64,000 bases of DNA from Cupriavidus agavae (GTDB lineage Bacteria; Pseudomonadota; Gammaproteobacteria; Burkholderiales; Burkholderiaceae). The notes under the pieces are model-generated. The model saw only the letters and a list, made by a program, of their open reading frames with translations, had not been told where the DNA came from and made no database searches. Numbering within the stretch: the first letter of the stretch is position 1; each line of letters begins with the position of its first letter. Below are positions 24,150 to 33,003 of this stretch, piece after piece. The translations under genes were made by a program, and so were the position numbers. The stretch covers positions 1 to 64,000 of the forward strand of contig NZ_SGXM01000009.1 in assembly GCF_004217045.1 (NCBI RefSeq), written 5' to 3'.

Positions 24150-24962
24150 ATGAAAATGCTCTCGATCACGAAGACGCTGGCTGCCGCCACTGTGGCGCTT
24201 GGCGTGATGGCTGCCGGTTCCGCGGCAGCGCAGGAACAGACCGTCCGCCTTGGTACCGTTGGCGGCCCCGACGCCGAAGTCTGGCAGGTGGTGCAGAAGG
24301 TAGCCAAGAAGAACGGCCTGAACGTGAAGATCGTCGAATTCAACGACTACGTGCAGCCGAATGCCGCGCTCGACGCCGGCGACCTCGACGCCAACAGCTT
24401 CCAGCACCAGCCGTACCTCGACAGCCAGATCAAGCAGCGCGGCTACAAGATGGTCAGCGTGGGCTACACCTACATCTCGCCGCTGGGCATCTACTCGAAG
24501 AACCTGAAGTCGGCCAAGGACCTGCCGCAGGGCGCCAAGGTGGCCGTGCCGAACGATCCTTCGAACGAGAACCGCGCGCTGCTGCTGCTGGCCGCGCAGG
24601 GCGTGATCAAGCTGAAGCCGGGCGTGGGCACGAATGGCGTAAACGCCACGCCGCTCGATATCGCCGAGAACCCGAAGAAGCTCAAGATCGTGGAACTCGA
24701 CGCGGCCCAGCTGGCCCGTGCCCTGCCTGACGTGGCCGCCGCCGTGATCAACACGAACTACGCGCTGGCCGCCGGCCTGCAGCCGACCAAGGACGCCATC
24801 GGCCTGGAAGACATCCACAGCCCGTACGCGAACATCATCGTCGTGCGCACGCAGGACAAGGACAAGCCGTGGGTCAGGAAGCTCGTGGCAGCCTATCAGT
24901 CCGACGAAGTGCGCCAGTTCATGAAGACGCAGTTCAAGGGCGCGATGGTCCCCTCGTTCTGA
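24150..24962 (+). CDS. metQ: MetQ/NlpA-family substrate-binding protein (methionine-type ABC importer)
   Basis: The 270-residue protein has a signal peptide (MKMLSITKTLAAATVALGVMAAGSAAAQ) without a lipobox cysteine, so it is periplasmic rather than lipidated. It matches the MetQ family: VRLGTVGGPDAEVWQVVQKVAKKNGLNVKIVEFNDYVQPN, then LDANSFQHQPYLD and the later INTNYAL. The start at 24150 is preferred over 24141 because AGGA at 24137-24140 is then nine bases away. No permease or ATPase gene is adjacent, so this is an orphan binding protein in this window. An MsuE-type flavin reductase follows, hinting at sulphur metabolism. Confidence 0.88.
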   Translation: MKMLSITKTLAAATVALGVMAAGSAAAQEQTVRLGTVGGPDAEVWQVVQKVAKKNGLNVKIVEFNDYVQPNAALDAGDLDANSFQHQPYLDSQIKQRGYKMVSVGYTYISPLGIYSKNLKSAKDLPQGAKVAVPNDPSNENRALLLLAAQGVIKLKPGVGTNGVNATPLDIAENPKKLKIVELDAAQLARALPDVAAAVINTNYALAAGLQPTKDAIGLEDIHSPYANIIVVRTQDKDKPWVRKLVAAYQSDEVRQFMKTQFKGAMVPSF

Positions 24963-24994
24963 GCACGCGCCGGCATTTCGCCAGCCTGAGCCCG

Positions 24995-25022
24995 AACGGC
25001 AGCCCCGGTGGCTGCCGTTTTT
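24995..25022 (+). terminator. Intrinsic terminator after metQ-like gene
   Basis: A 10-bp perfect stem AACGGCAGCC / GGCTGCCGTT (24995-25004 with 25010-25019, loop CCGGT) runs into TTTTT, 32 bases past the stop codon. It is a strong rho-independent terminator on the plus strand. Confidence 0.92.
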
Positions 25023-25122
25023 GCGTCTATGGATAGTCGAATTGCTTCGTTCGCGCGGGCCGGGCAGGGCGCTAAGGTGGGGGTCGCCAAGTTCATTCGA
25101 CCCCCAGCCGGAGATAGGAATC

Positions 25123-25686
25123 GTGTCCACGCCCCTGAAAGTCGTCGCCGTCAACGGCAGCGCCCATCAACCGTCGCGCACGCTGGTGCTGATCGAGGCG
25201 CTGCTGGCGGGCCTCGGGCAGCGGCTCGTGCTCGACAGCCGGATCGTCGACCTGAGCGAGATCGCGCGGCCGCTCGGGGCGGCCCTGACGCGCGCCGAGC
25301 TGCCCGCCGGGGTAGAGGCGCAGGTCGCTGCCATCGAATCGGCCGACCTGGTCATTGCCGCCGCGCCGGTCTACCGTGGCTCGTTCCCGGGCCACTTCAA
25401 GCATTTGTTCGATCTGGTCGGCATGACCGCGCTGGCCGACAAGCCCGTGCTGCTGGCCGCCACGGGCGGCAGTGACCGGCACGCGCTGGTGCTCGAACAC
25501 CAACTGCGGCCGCTGTTCGGCTTCCTGCAGGCGCTGACGTTGCCGATCGGGGTGTATGCCTCCACCGCCGATTTCGATGGCTACGAGATCGGCGAAGGCG
25601 CGCTGGCCGAGCGCATCAGGCTTGCCGTGGACCGGGCGGCGCCGCTGTTTGCAGCGTCCGCGCGGCCATTGCGCCGGGCGGCATAG
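25123..25686 (+). CDS. msuE: NAD(P)H-dependent FMN reductase, MsuE type
   Basis: The 187-residue flavodoxin-like protein reads from GTG at 25123 (GGAG nine bases upstream): LKVVAVNGSAHQPSRTLVLIEALL, then AAPVYRGSFPGHFKHLFDLV and AATGGSDRHALVLEHQLRPLFGF. This is the pattern of MsuE, which supplies FMNH2 to alkanesulfonate/methanesulfonate monooxygenases. No monooxygenase gene is in this window. A terminator separates it from metQ upstream, so it likely has its own promoter in the 100 bases between. It converges on the amidase gene with only three bases between stops. Confidence 0.87.
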   Translation: MSTPLKVVAVNGSAHQPSRTLVLIEALLAGLGQRLVLDSRIVDLSEIARPLGAALTRAELPAGVEAQVAAIESADLVIAAAPVYRGSFPGHFKHLFDLVGMTALADKPVLLAATGGSDRHALVLEHQLRPLFGFLQALTLPIGVYASTADFDGYEIGEGALAERIRLAVDRAAPLFAASARPLRRAA

Positions 25687-25689
25687 GCT

Positions 25690-27198
25690 TCAGCCCGTCA
25701 GCGCCCCCGGCAGCCTATCGCCCACCCAGTCGCGCACCTTCTCGTACGCTGCCGCCAGCCGCAGCACACTGAGGTCGTCGCGCGGACGCCCGATCAGCTG
25801 CATGCCCATCGGCAGGCCCTCGGCGCTGAAGCCCACGGGCACGCTGATGACCGGGCAGCCCGACAGCGTCCAGGCCACCACCACCTCCATCCACCGGTGG
25901 TAGGTATCCATCTGCCGGCCCGCGATCGATGTCGGCCAGTGCTCGGTCACATCGAACGGAAACACCTGAGCGGTGGGCACGGCGATGTAGTCGAACCGGG
26001 TAAAGGTGCGCTGCAGCGCCTGGTGCCATGCGCTGCGCTGCACGCTGGCCGCGTACAGGTCAGTGGCCGGCATGTCGAGCGAGCCTTCGATCTCCCAGAT
26101 GGCTTCGGGCTTGAGCTGCGCCCGCGTGGCCGGGTTCGTGTACAACGCCATCCGCGCATTGCCGGTCAGGAAATGCCGATGCACGAGCCATGTCTGCCAG
26201 ATTTTCTCGGGCGGGTAGGGCGGCGCAATCGATTCGACCGACACGCCGAAATCGGGAAAAAAACGCAGCGCCTGCTCGCAGAGCGGCAGGATGCCGTCTT
26301 CCATCGGCAGATAGCCATTCCAGTCGCCCAGCCACGCCACGCGCTTGCCGCTCAGGTCCACGTCGAGCACGCTGGCGACGTTCCGGGGCGTCAGCGTCGA
26401 CAGCACGGGGTCCGCCGGCAGGGCCTGCGGGGTGCGGTCGTCGGGACCGGATTGCGTGGCCAGCAGCAGCGCCAGGTCCGCGACGTTGCGCGCCATCGGG
26501 CCCTCGCACCCCAGTTGCGGCAGGAACAGTTCGGGGGCCGGACCATACGGCACGCGGCCCATCGACGGGCGGAAGCCATACACGTTGCAGAAGCCGGCCG
26601 GATTGCGCAGCGAGCCGCCGAAGTCGCTGCCATCGGCCACCGGCAGCATCCGCAACGCCAGCGCCGCCGCCGCGCCGCCACTGCTGCCGCCCGCCGACCG
26701 CGTGGGATCGTAGGGATTGAGCGTGGCGCCATAGACCGGGTTGAACGTGTGCGACCCGAGGCCGAACTCCGGCGTGTTGGTCTTGCCGATCAGGATGGCA
26801 CCGGCCTTGCGCACCCGCTCCACCACCACGGAGTCGGTGGCCGGCACGTTGTCCCGGAAGATCGGCGAGCCGTAGGTGGTGCGAATCCCCCGCGTCATCG
26901 CCAGGTCCTTGGGCGCCTGCGGCATCCCGTGCATCCACCCCGCCGATTCGCCGCGCGCCAGCGCCTCGTCGGCCGCCAGCGCCTCGCGCATCAGCACCGC
27001 CTCATCCTGCAAGGCCACGATGGCATTGACGCCCGGGTTCACGGCGGCGATATGCGCCAGATAGGCCGACATGACCTCGCGGCTGGAAAGCTGTTTCGCG
27101 TGGATCTGCTCGGAGAGCTGGCGGGCCGAGAGGGTGACGATTGGCGAGGGGCGGCAGGTGGTCATGGCATGACGAGGCTGGTGGGAAGCAGAAATCAT
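25690..27198 (-). CDS. Amidase, amidase-signature family
   Basis: The 502-residue protein (a start at 27165, MTTCRPSP, is equally possible) has the Ser-cisSer-Lys triad of the amidase signature family: Lys in PQAPKDLAMTRG, the cis-Ser in SAGGSSGGAAAALA, and the nucleophile in GSDFGGSLRNPAGFC. It hydrolyses a carboxamide to acid and ammonia in the cytoplasm. The length and the ending VPVGFSAEGLPMGMQLIGRPRDD fit a stand-alone amidase rather than GatA, since no gatB or gatC gene is nearby. Substrate unknown. Confidence 0.9.
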   Translation of the reverse strand: MISASHQPRHAMTTCRPSPIVTLSARQLSEQIHAKQLSSREVMSAYLAHIAAVNPGVNAIVALQDEAVLMREALAADEALARGESAGWMHGMPQAPKDLAMTRGIRTTYGSPIFRDNVPATDSVVVERVRKAGAILIGKTNTPEFGLGSHTFNPVYGATLNPYDPTRSAGGSSGGAAAALALRMLPVADGSDFGGSLRNPAGFCNVYGFRPSMGRVPYGPAPELFLPQLGCEGPMARNVADLALLLATQSGPDDRTPQALPADPVLSTLTPRNVASVLDVDLSGKRVAWLGDWNGYLPMEDGILPLCEQALRFFPDFGVSVESIAPPYPPEKIWQTWLVHRHFLTGNARMALYTNPATRAQLKPEAIWEIEGSLDMPATDLYAASVQRSAWHQALQRTFTRFDYIAVPTAQVFPFDVTEHWPTSIAGRQMDTYHRWMEVVVAWTLSGCPVISVPVGFSAEGLPMGMQLIGRPRDDLSVLRLAAAYEKVRDWVGDRLPGALTG

Positions 27199-27227
27199 AC
27201 GCTCGCCTAGCCGTCAGGCAGACCCGT

Positions 27228-27261
27228 TTGCTCTCGAATAATTGTCAACTATACTTGACAA
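27228..27261 (+). promoter_or_regulatory. Promoter with overlapping palindromic operator for the XRE-NTase pair
   Basis: A -35-like TTGCTC (27228-27233) and a -10 TATACT (27250-27255) with 16 bases between them lie just before the XRE gene. The -10 is embedded in a perfect inverted repeat TTGTCAA-CTATAC-TTGACAA (27242-27261). This fits autorepression by the XRE protein. Transcription would start near 27262, almost at the first ATG (27265), so the message may be leaderless. Confidence 0.6.
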
Positions 27262-27264
27262 AAA

Positions 27265-27789
27265 ATGATTATGCCGCCCCCTGTTATGCACATTTCATCA
27301 CTTATGCTAGCAATCCAACGCAAAAGGCAGGCGCTGGGAATTTCTCAGCAGCGGCTTGCCGACATGGCCGGCTTGTCCCGGCAGTCGTTGAGCGGTATCG
27401 AGCGCGGGACGGTAAATGTCACGCTCGACAACCTTGTCCGGTTGCTTGACGTGCTGGGGCTCTCGATATCGATCGAGGACCCGGAACTGGAGCGTGCTGC
27501 GCGGGGAAAGCCTCCCAACGCTCTCCGGATGGCAGCATGGGGCGCCAACGTCAGCTATGCGGGAGACTTCACCCCCGAATTGCTGGACGCCGCGTTGGCA
27601 AGCGGAGAGGTGCCGCAGGGCTTCCGCGCGCACGTCGCGCAGGTCCTCGATGAAGCGCCGCTGCAACTGATCGTGAAGGCGGTGGCCGAAGTGGCGGCAC
27701 AGCACGGCCGCAAGCCGGCAGAGATATGGCGCAACCTGCACAGGCTGGCCAAGGCCACCACGGCCACCCGGGATGGGCTATGGGAGTAA
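27265..27789 (+). CDS. XRE-family DNA-binding protein, likely antitoxin
   Basis: The longest reading gives 174 residues; internal ATGs at 27286 and 27304 (MLAIQRKRQALG) are possible starts and no ribosome site is evident for any. The helix-turn-helix is RKRQALGISQQRLADMAGLSRQSLSGIERGTVNVTLDNLVRLLDVLGL, HipB/HigA-like. The C-terminal half (ANVSYAGDFTPELLDAALASGEV ... RKPAEIWRNLHRL) is helical and resembles the antitoxin C-termini of such pairs. It overlaps the nucleotidyltransferase gene by 10 bases and has a palindromic operator in front. Antitoxin function is inferred from this arrangement. Confidence 0.75.
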   Translation: MIMPPPVMHISSLMLAIQRKRQALGISQQRLADMAGLSRQSLSGIERGTVNVTLDNLVRLLDVLGLSISIEDPELERAARGKPPNALRMAAWGANVSYAGDFTPELLDAALASGEVPQGFRAHVAQVLDEAPLQLIVKAVAEVAAQHGRKPAEIWRNLHRLAKATTATRDGLWE

Positions 27790-28439
27790 GGGTTCAGCTG
27801 TTACTTGGCGAGGCATGGGAATCGTTATTTCCGCATGCGTTCACGTTGATGGATGAAGTGCGGAAGTACGGTGGAATCGAGCCGTTCTGGACATTCGGTG
27901 GCGGAACCGTACTGATGCTGCGCTACCAGCATCGCCTGTCCTTCGACATCGACCTGTTCGTCCCCGACCCGCAATACCTGGGCTTTGTGAACCCCCGGCT
28001 CAGCGAGGCAGCCGAGCGCATCAGCGAAGACTATATCGAGCAGGCCAACTACGTGCGATTGAGGCTGCCGGAAGGCGAAATCGACATCGTGGCGGCGCCC
28101 AACCTCACGGAGCATCCCTTCGAAATCTGGGAAATCATGGGACAGCCAGTGCGTGTGGAGACCGCCGCCGAGATCGTGGCAAAAAAGCTATTCCACCGGG
28201 GATATAGCGGCACTGCCCGCGACCTATTCGATCTGGCAGTCGTCATCGAGGCCGACCCGCAGCCGTTGCGGAACGTGGCCCCTTTCCTGCTCAGGCACGC
28301 GGATGCTTTCATTGACCGCCTGAAAGCACGTCCCGCCCTGATGCGAGACCAGTTCGGAGCCATCCGGCGCCGCGAATTCTGGCGAAGTTACGAGGAGTGC
28401 CTGGATATGGCAGAAGCCTTCCTGAACAGTCTCAGGTAG
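27780..28439 (+). CDS. AbiEii/AbiGii-type nucleotidyltransferase, likely toxin
   Basis: The 219-residue protein carries the DNA polymerase beta-like nucleotidyltransferase motif of AbiEii toxins: FWTFGGGTVLMLRYQHRLSFDIDLFV, with the G-G-G-T start and the DID acidic pair, and the third acid in GEIDIVAAP. The later KKLFHRGYSGTARDLFDLAVV matches the conserved AbiEii helix. AbiE-type toxins modify tRNA or other targets by adding nucleotides. Here the partner is an XRE protein rather than AbiEi, with overlapping genes. GC content is a little below the surroundings, consistent with transfer. Chromosomal or phage defence function is possible but unproven. Confidence 0.82.
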   Translation: MGVRVQLLLGEAWESLFPHAFTLMDEVRKYGGIEPFWTFGGGTVLMLRYQHRLSFDIDLFVPDPQYLGFVNPRLSEAAERISEDYIEQANYVRLRLPEGEIDIVAAPNLTEHPFEIWEIMGQPVRVETAAEIVAKKLFHRGYSGTARDLFDLAVVIEADPQPLRNVAPFLLRHADAFIDRLKARPALMRDQFGAIRRREFWRSYEECLDMAEAFLNSLR

Positions 28440-28452
28440 GTCCTGCCATCAA

Positions 28453-29301
28453 TCAAAGCCTCTCCGCATGATGCCGCACATGGTCGGCAACGAACGTCGA
28501 GATGAAGTAATAGCCGTGGTCGTAGCCGTCGTGGCGGCGCAGCGTCAGCGGCTGGCCTGCCTTGGCGCAGGCGGCCTCGAACGCTTCCGGGTGTAGCTGT
28601 TCGGCCAGGAATTTGTCGGCCAGGCCCTGGTCGATGAGGATGCCGGCGGGGAACGGGGCCGACGCCTGGGCGGCCATCAGGGCGGTGGCGTCGTGCTGGG
28701 CCCAGCGGGTGCGGTCGTCGCCGAGGTAGCCGGTGAACGCCTTCACGCCCCACGGGCACTGCGAGGGGGCGGCGATCGGGGCGAAGGCCGATACCGAGCG
28801 GAAACGTTGCGGATAGCGCTGGGCCAGCACCAGCGCGCCGTGGCCGCCCATCGAGTGGCCGAAGATGCCCACGCGCGCCGGGTCCGCCGGCAGTTCGGCG
28901 GTAACCAGGTGGAACAGCTCGTCGGCGACGTAGCTTTCCATGCGCCAGTGCATGCGCCACGGCGCCTCGGTGGCGTCGACGTAGAAGCCGGCGCCGACGC
29001 CGAAGTCCCAGGCATCGGCCTCGCCCGGCACCTGGGCGCCGCGTGGGCTGGTGTCGGGCGCCACCAGGATCAGGCCGTGCCTGGCCGCGTACTGCTGCGC
29101 CCCGGCCTTGATCATGAAGGTTTCCTCGGTGCAGGTCAGCCCGGCCAGGTAGAACAGCGCCGGCAGCGGCTTCGCGCCGGGCACCAGCGCCTGGGGCGGC
29201 AGGAAGACCGAGAACCGCATCGGCAGCCCGATGGCCGCCGACTGGTGCTGGTAGAAGCGCTGGACGCCGCCGTGGCAGCCGTGTTCGCTCAGCAGTTCCA
29301 T
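28453..29301 (-). CDS. fghA: S-formylglutathione hydrolase
   Basis: The 282-residue esterase D-family alpha/beta hydrolase has the nucleophile motif FGHSMGGHGAL (Ser in GHSMGG), the oxyanion region YLAGLTCTEETF, and the Asp/His partners in LIDQGLADKFL and HDGYDHGYYFI. It releases formate and glutathione from S-formylglutathione. It is encoded 10 bases after frmA on the same strand, so the two enzymes form the glutathione-dependent formaldehyde detoxification operon. Confidence 0.96.
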   Translation of the reverse strand: MELLSEHGCHGGVQRFYQHQSAAIGLPMRFSVFLPPQALVPGAKPLPALFYLAGLTCTEETFMIKAGAQQYAARHGLILVAPDTSPRGAQVPGEADAWDFGVGAGFYVDATEAPWRMHWRMESYVADELFHLVTAELPADPARVGIFGHSMGGHGALVLAQRYPQRFRSVSAFAPIAAPSQCPWGVKAFTGYLGDDRTRWAQHDATALMAAQASAPFPAGILIDQGLADKFLAEQLHPEAFEAACAKAGQPLTLRRHDGYDHGYYFISTFVADHVRHHAERL

Positions 29302-29311
29302 CGGGCGGTCC

Positions 29312-30418
29312 TCAGTACAGCACCACGGAGCGGATCGACTCGCCGCGCTTCATCAGGTCGAAGCCCTCGTTGATGCGGTCCAGCGGCAGCGTGTGGGTGA
29401 TCAGGTCGTCGATGTTGAGCTTGCCTTCCATGTACCAGTCGACGATCTTCGGCACGTCCGTGCGGCCGCGGGCGCCGCCGAAGGCCGAACCCTTCCATTC
29501 GCGGCCGGTGACCAGCTGGAACGGGCGGGTGGAGATTTCCGCGCCGGCTTCGGCCACGCCGATGATGATCGACTTGCCCCAGCCCTTGTGGCAGCACTCC
29601 AGCGCCTGGCGCATGACCTGCGTATTGCCGATGCACTCGAACGAATAGTCGGCGCCGCCATCGGTCAGTTGCACGATGTGGTCCACCACGTTCTCCACAT
29701 CCTTCGGGTTGATGAAATGCGTCATGCCGAACTTGCGTGCCATGGCTTCGCGGCCCGGGTTCAGGTCCACGCCGATGATCTTGTCGGCGCCCACCATCCT
29801 GGCCGCCTGGATCACGTTCAGGCCGATGCCGCCCAGGCCGAACACCACTACGTTGGCGCCCGCTTCCACCTTGGCGGTGAACAGCACGGCGCCCACGCCG
29901 GTGGTCACGCCGCAGCCGATGTAGCAGACCTTGTCGAACGGGGCATCCGGGCGAATCTTGGCCAGCGCGATTTCCGGCACCACGATGTGGTTGGCGAACG
30001 TGGACGTGCCCATGTAATGGAAGATCGGCTTGCCGTCGATCGAGAAGCGCGAGGTGCCATCGGGCATCAGGCCCTTGCCCTGCGTCGAGCGGATGGCCTG
30101 GCACAGGTTGGTCTTGCGCGACAGGCAGAACTTGCACTGGCGGCATTCCGGCGTGTAGAGCGGAATCACGTGGTCGCCCGGTTTCAGCGACGTCACGCCG
30201 GGGCCCACGTCGGTCACGATGCCCGCGCCTTCGTGGCCCAGGATGGCCGGGAAGATGCCCTCGGGGTCCGCGCCGGACAGCGTGTAGTAGTCGGTGTGGC
30301 AGATGCCCGTTGCCTTGATCTCGACAAGCACCTCGCCGGCGCGCGGACCATCGAGGTCCACCTCTTCGACGGTGAGCGGGGCGCCGGCTTTCCAGGCGAT
30401 GGCGGCTTTGGTCTTCAT
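29312..30418 (-). CDS. frmA: S-(hydroxymethyl)glutathione dehydrogenase (class III alcohol dehydrogenase)
   Basis: The 368-residue zinc MDR enzyme oxidises S-hydroxymethylglutathione with NAD. Visible ligands are the catalytic GICHTDYYTLSG and GHEGAG, the structural zinc cluster CRQCKFCLSRKTNLC, and the nucleotide motif VVFGLGGIGLNV. Class III hallmarks such as GCGVTTGVGAVL and ECIGNTQVMRQALE are present. It is the first gene of the frmA-fghA pair. No FrmR-like regulator gene lies next to it. Confidence 0.96.
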   Translation of the reverse strand: MKTKAAIAWKAGAPLTVEEVDLDGPRAGEVLVEIKATGICHTDYYTLSGADPEGIFPAILGHEGAGIVTDVGPGVTSLKPGDHVIPLYTPECRQCKFCLSRKTNLCQAIRSTQGKGLMPDGTSRFSIDGKPIFHYMGTSTFANHIVVPEIALAKIRPDAPFDKVCYIGCGVTTGVGAVLFTAKVEAGANVVVFGLGGIGLNVIQAARMVGADKIIGVDLNPGREAMARKFGMTHFINPKDVENVVDHIVQLTDGGADYSFECIGNTQVMRQALECCHKGWGKSIIIGVAEAGAEISTRPFQLVTGREWKGSAFGGARGRTDVPKIVDWYMEGKLNIDDLITHTLPLDRINEGFDLMKRGESIRSVVLY

Positions 30419-30500
30419 GGGGCAACTCCTGTGCGAATGAGGTGAGGCGAAGGCCAGAACTATACGGGCAACCGCGCGATGCGGCCAGACCGGTGAGCGA

Positions 30501-31874
30501 TTATCGGCTGGCTGTCGGGCCCGGGCTGACCGCTGGCGCGGGGCTGCCGGCCGGTGGCAACTGGCCCTCGTGGCGCCGGCCGAGCCACCAGCCCAGCCAG
30601 GCCCACGCCAGCGCCAGCAGCGCGCCCGCCAGCGCCACGGTGGCGGGGTGGCCCGAGAGCGCGTCGATGGCCGTCTTGACCCAGGCGCTGACCGCATCGC
30701 CGGCGCGGTACACCGCCGTGTCGATGACGTTCTTGGCCTTGTACTTGGTCTCCGGATCGACCACGGTGAACAGCATCTCGCGGCCCGGCCGCAGCATGGC
30801 GTACTCGCCCACCCGGCGCAGGATCATCACGGCAGCCAGCACGCCGAAGGTGGGCCACATCGCCAGCAGCACGAAGCCGCCGGCCACGGCCAGCGGCACC
30901 AGGGTCAGCAGCGCGCTGACGCCGTAGCGGCGCGCCACGCGGCCCGAGAAGAACACCTGCACGAGGATGGTCAGCGCCTGCACCGTGGCGTCGAGCGCGC
31001 TGAAGACCTGGGTCTGCTGCTGGCGCGACGGAAACGCCTCGGCCACCAGCCGGGCCTGCTCGAAGTACAGGAAGGTGCTGGCGGTGGCCAGCAGGATCAC
31101 GAACACGCCGATGCCGAGCAGATAGCGCGAGCGCGCCACGAGCACCAGCCCGGCCCACAGGCCGCCGCCCACGGGCTGGGCAGGGTCCGGGCCGGCGGCC
31201 GATGCCCCGGCGGCATCGGGGGCTCCGGCGCCATGCCTGCGGCGCCAGCCGAACAGGTAGCCGGCGCCCGGCAACGTGGCCGCCAGCAGCGCGGCCGACA
31301 GCAGCATCAGACCGGTCAGGCCGATCGTGCCGACCAGCCAGCCACCGAGCACCGGCCCGGCCAGGCCGCCCGCGCTGGCGCCGGCCGCGATCAGCGCGAA
31401 CAGCCGGCGCGCCTGCCCGGGCCGGAACACGTCGGCCATCAGGCTCCACGCCACCGAGACCACGAACAGGTTGAATACCGACAGCCAGACATAGAACACG
31501 CGCGCCAGCCAGACGTTGTCGGGCATGGCGCGCGTGGCAAACGCGAAGCCGAGCAGGTTGGCAATGAAGAACGCGTAGACCCACGGCACGAAGCGCCGGC
31601 GCGGCAGCCATTTGCAGCAGGCGCCATAGAACGGGATCGCCAGGAGCATCACGACGAAGGTGGCCGTGAACAGCCATTGCAGGTTCTTCACGCCGCCGGC
31701 GATGCCCATGGTTTCGCGCACGGGCCGCAGCATGAAGTAGCTGGCGAACAGGCAGAAGAAGAACAGGAACGCCGCAATGACGGCGGGACGCTCGCCGGGG
31801 CGCAGCCCGAGCAGGCGGCCGGTCAGCGGCGCCCCGGCGGTGTCGGGGCTTTCGGAGGTGTCTGGCACGGGCAT
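30501..31874 (-). CDS. MFS-like / NTP-NDP exchanger-like transporter
   Basis: The 457-residue inner-membrane protein has about twelve helices. The N-terminal part (RLLGLRPGERPAVIAAFLFFFCLFASYFMLRPVRETMGI) is the pattern of bacterial proteins annotated as NTP/NDP exchange transporters or MFS permeases of the Tlc-like group. A Gly/Ala-rich loop near residues 205-240 divides the halves, and the C-terminus is proline-rich. Free-living bacteria of this group carry such genes with no known substrate. It follows the aldo/keto reductase gene by nine bases, so the two are probably co-transcribed. Confidence 0.7.
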   Translation of the reverse strand: MPVPDTSESPDTAGAPLTGRLLGLRPGERPAVIAAFLFFFCLFASYFMLRPVRETMGIAGGVKNLQWLFTATFVVMLLAIPFYGACCKWLPRRRFVPWVYAFFIANLLGFAFATRAMPDNVWLARVFYVWLSVFNLFVVSVAWSLMADVFRPGQARRLFALIAAGASAGGLAGPVLGGWLVGTIGLTGLMLLSAALLAATLPGAGYLFGWRRRHGAGAPDAAGASAAGPDPAQPVGGGLWAGLVLVARSRYLLGIGVFVILLATASTFLYFEQARLVAEAFPSRQQQTQVFSALDATVQALTILVQVFFSGRVARRYGVSALLTLVPLAVAGGFVLLAMWPTFGVLAAVMILRRVGEYAMLRPGREMLFTVVDPETKYKAKNVIDTAVYRAGDAVSAWVKTAIDALSGHPATVALAGALLALAWAWLGWWLGRRHEGQLPPAGSPAPAVSPGPTASR

Positions 31875-31883
31875 GCCGGCCGG

Positions 31884-32825
31884 TCAGGCGAGTGCCGCCG
31901 CAATCCGGGCGCGCTCGCGGGTATCGGGCATGCGTCCGAAAGCGGCGCCAAGGTTGTCGGCCATGTTCTTTGGCTTCGAGGTCGCCGGGATGGCCGATGT
32001 GACCGCCGGGTGGCTGACGATGAACTTCAGGAACAACTGGCCCCAGGTCTGGCAATCGATCTCGCCGGCCCAGTCGGGCACCGGCTTGCCCTTGACGGCC
32101 GCAAAGAGCCGGCCGTCCTGGAACGGGCGATTGACCAGCACGGCCACGCCGCGCTCCTGGCAGAGCGGCAGCAGCGTCTTCTCGGCATTGCGCTCGGCCA
32201 GCGAATAGTTGACCTGCAGGAAGTCCACCTTCTCGGCGCGCAGGATCTCGGCCAGTTGCTGGTGGGCGTCTTCGCGGTAGTGGGTAATGCCGATGTAGCG
32301 CGTCTTGCGCTGGTCCTTCCACTGGCGCAGCAGCTTCAGGTTCTCGCGCCAGTCGATCAGGTTGTGCACCTGCAGCAAGTCCACGCTGTCGGACTGCAGC
32401 GCCGCGCGCGAGCCGGTGAACTGCGACATCGTGTTCACGGCATTGGTCGAGACCTTGGTGGCCAGGAAGACCTTGCCGCGTGCCTGCACCGCCTGCAGCA
32501 GCTCCCCGGTCACGGCCTCGGCGCTGCCATAGCTCGGGGCGGTATCGACCACCGGGTTCGGAATCCGCTGCAGCAGCATGGCCAGTACCTCGGCCTGCGC
32601 GCTGCGCTCCTCGGCGCCCCGGCCCACGTTGAAGGTGTCGGCCGTGCCCATCCCGATGACCGGCAGTTGCTCGTTGGTGCCGGGAATCTTGCGGCGCAGC
32701 GGCGCCTCGACGGTGGCGGCCTGGGCCGCCTGGACGGCAGCCAGCGCCGGGCCGGCGGGCAGCGCGGCCAGCGCGGCGGTCATCCCCATGAAGGTGCGGC
32801 GGTCGATGCTGGTATGGCTTGGCAT
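31884..32825 (-). CDS. Tat-exported aldo/keto reductase
   Basis: The 313-residue protein opens with a twin-arginine signal (MPSHTSIDRRTFMGMTAALAALPAGPALA) and then an AKR barrel. The catalytic tetrad can be read as Asp and Tyr in VVDTAPSYGSAE, Lys in VFLATKVST and His in DLLQVHNLID. The C-terminal AIPATSKPKNMADNL is a nucleotide-binding segment. Export by Tat means the cofactor is bound before transport, because the periplasm lacks free NADPH. Periplasmic AKRs of this type have no agreed function. It is co-directional with the transporter gene that follows. Confidence 0.85.
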   Translation of the reverse strand: MPSHTSIDRRTFMGMTAALAALPAGPALAAVQAAQAATVEAPLRRKIPGTNEQLPVIGMGTADTFNVGRGAEERSAQAEVLAMLLQRIPNPVVDTAPSYGSAEAVTGELLQAVQARGKVFLATKVSTNAVNTMSQFTGSRAALQSDSVDLLQVHNLIDWRENLKLLRQWKDQRKTRYIGITHYREDAHQQLAEILRAEKVDFLQVNYSLAERNAEKTLLPLCQERGVAVLVNRPFQDGRLFAAVKGKPVPDWAGEIDCQTWGQLFLKFIVSHPAVTSAIPATSKPKNMADNLGAAFGRMPDTRERARIAAALA

Positions 32826-33003
32826 GGCAATCCCCGGCGTTTCAGGTGCGATGACCTTAGCGCGTGCGCCCGGCGAAGTAAACCGCCCCGGCACGCGGCG
32901 CGGGTCCGGCCCGATTGCAAAAAAGCGGCGCACACTGAACAATCGCCGCCATTCCCCGAGGCGCCGGAGAGGGCGCCTGCTCCCTACAGATGAGGACCGG
33001 ATC

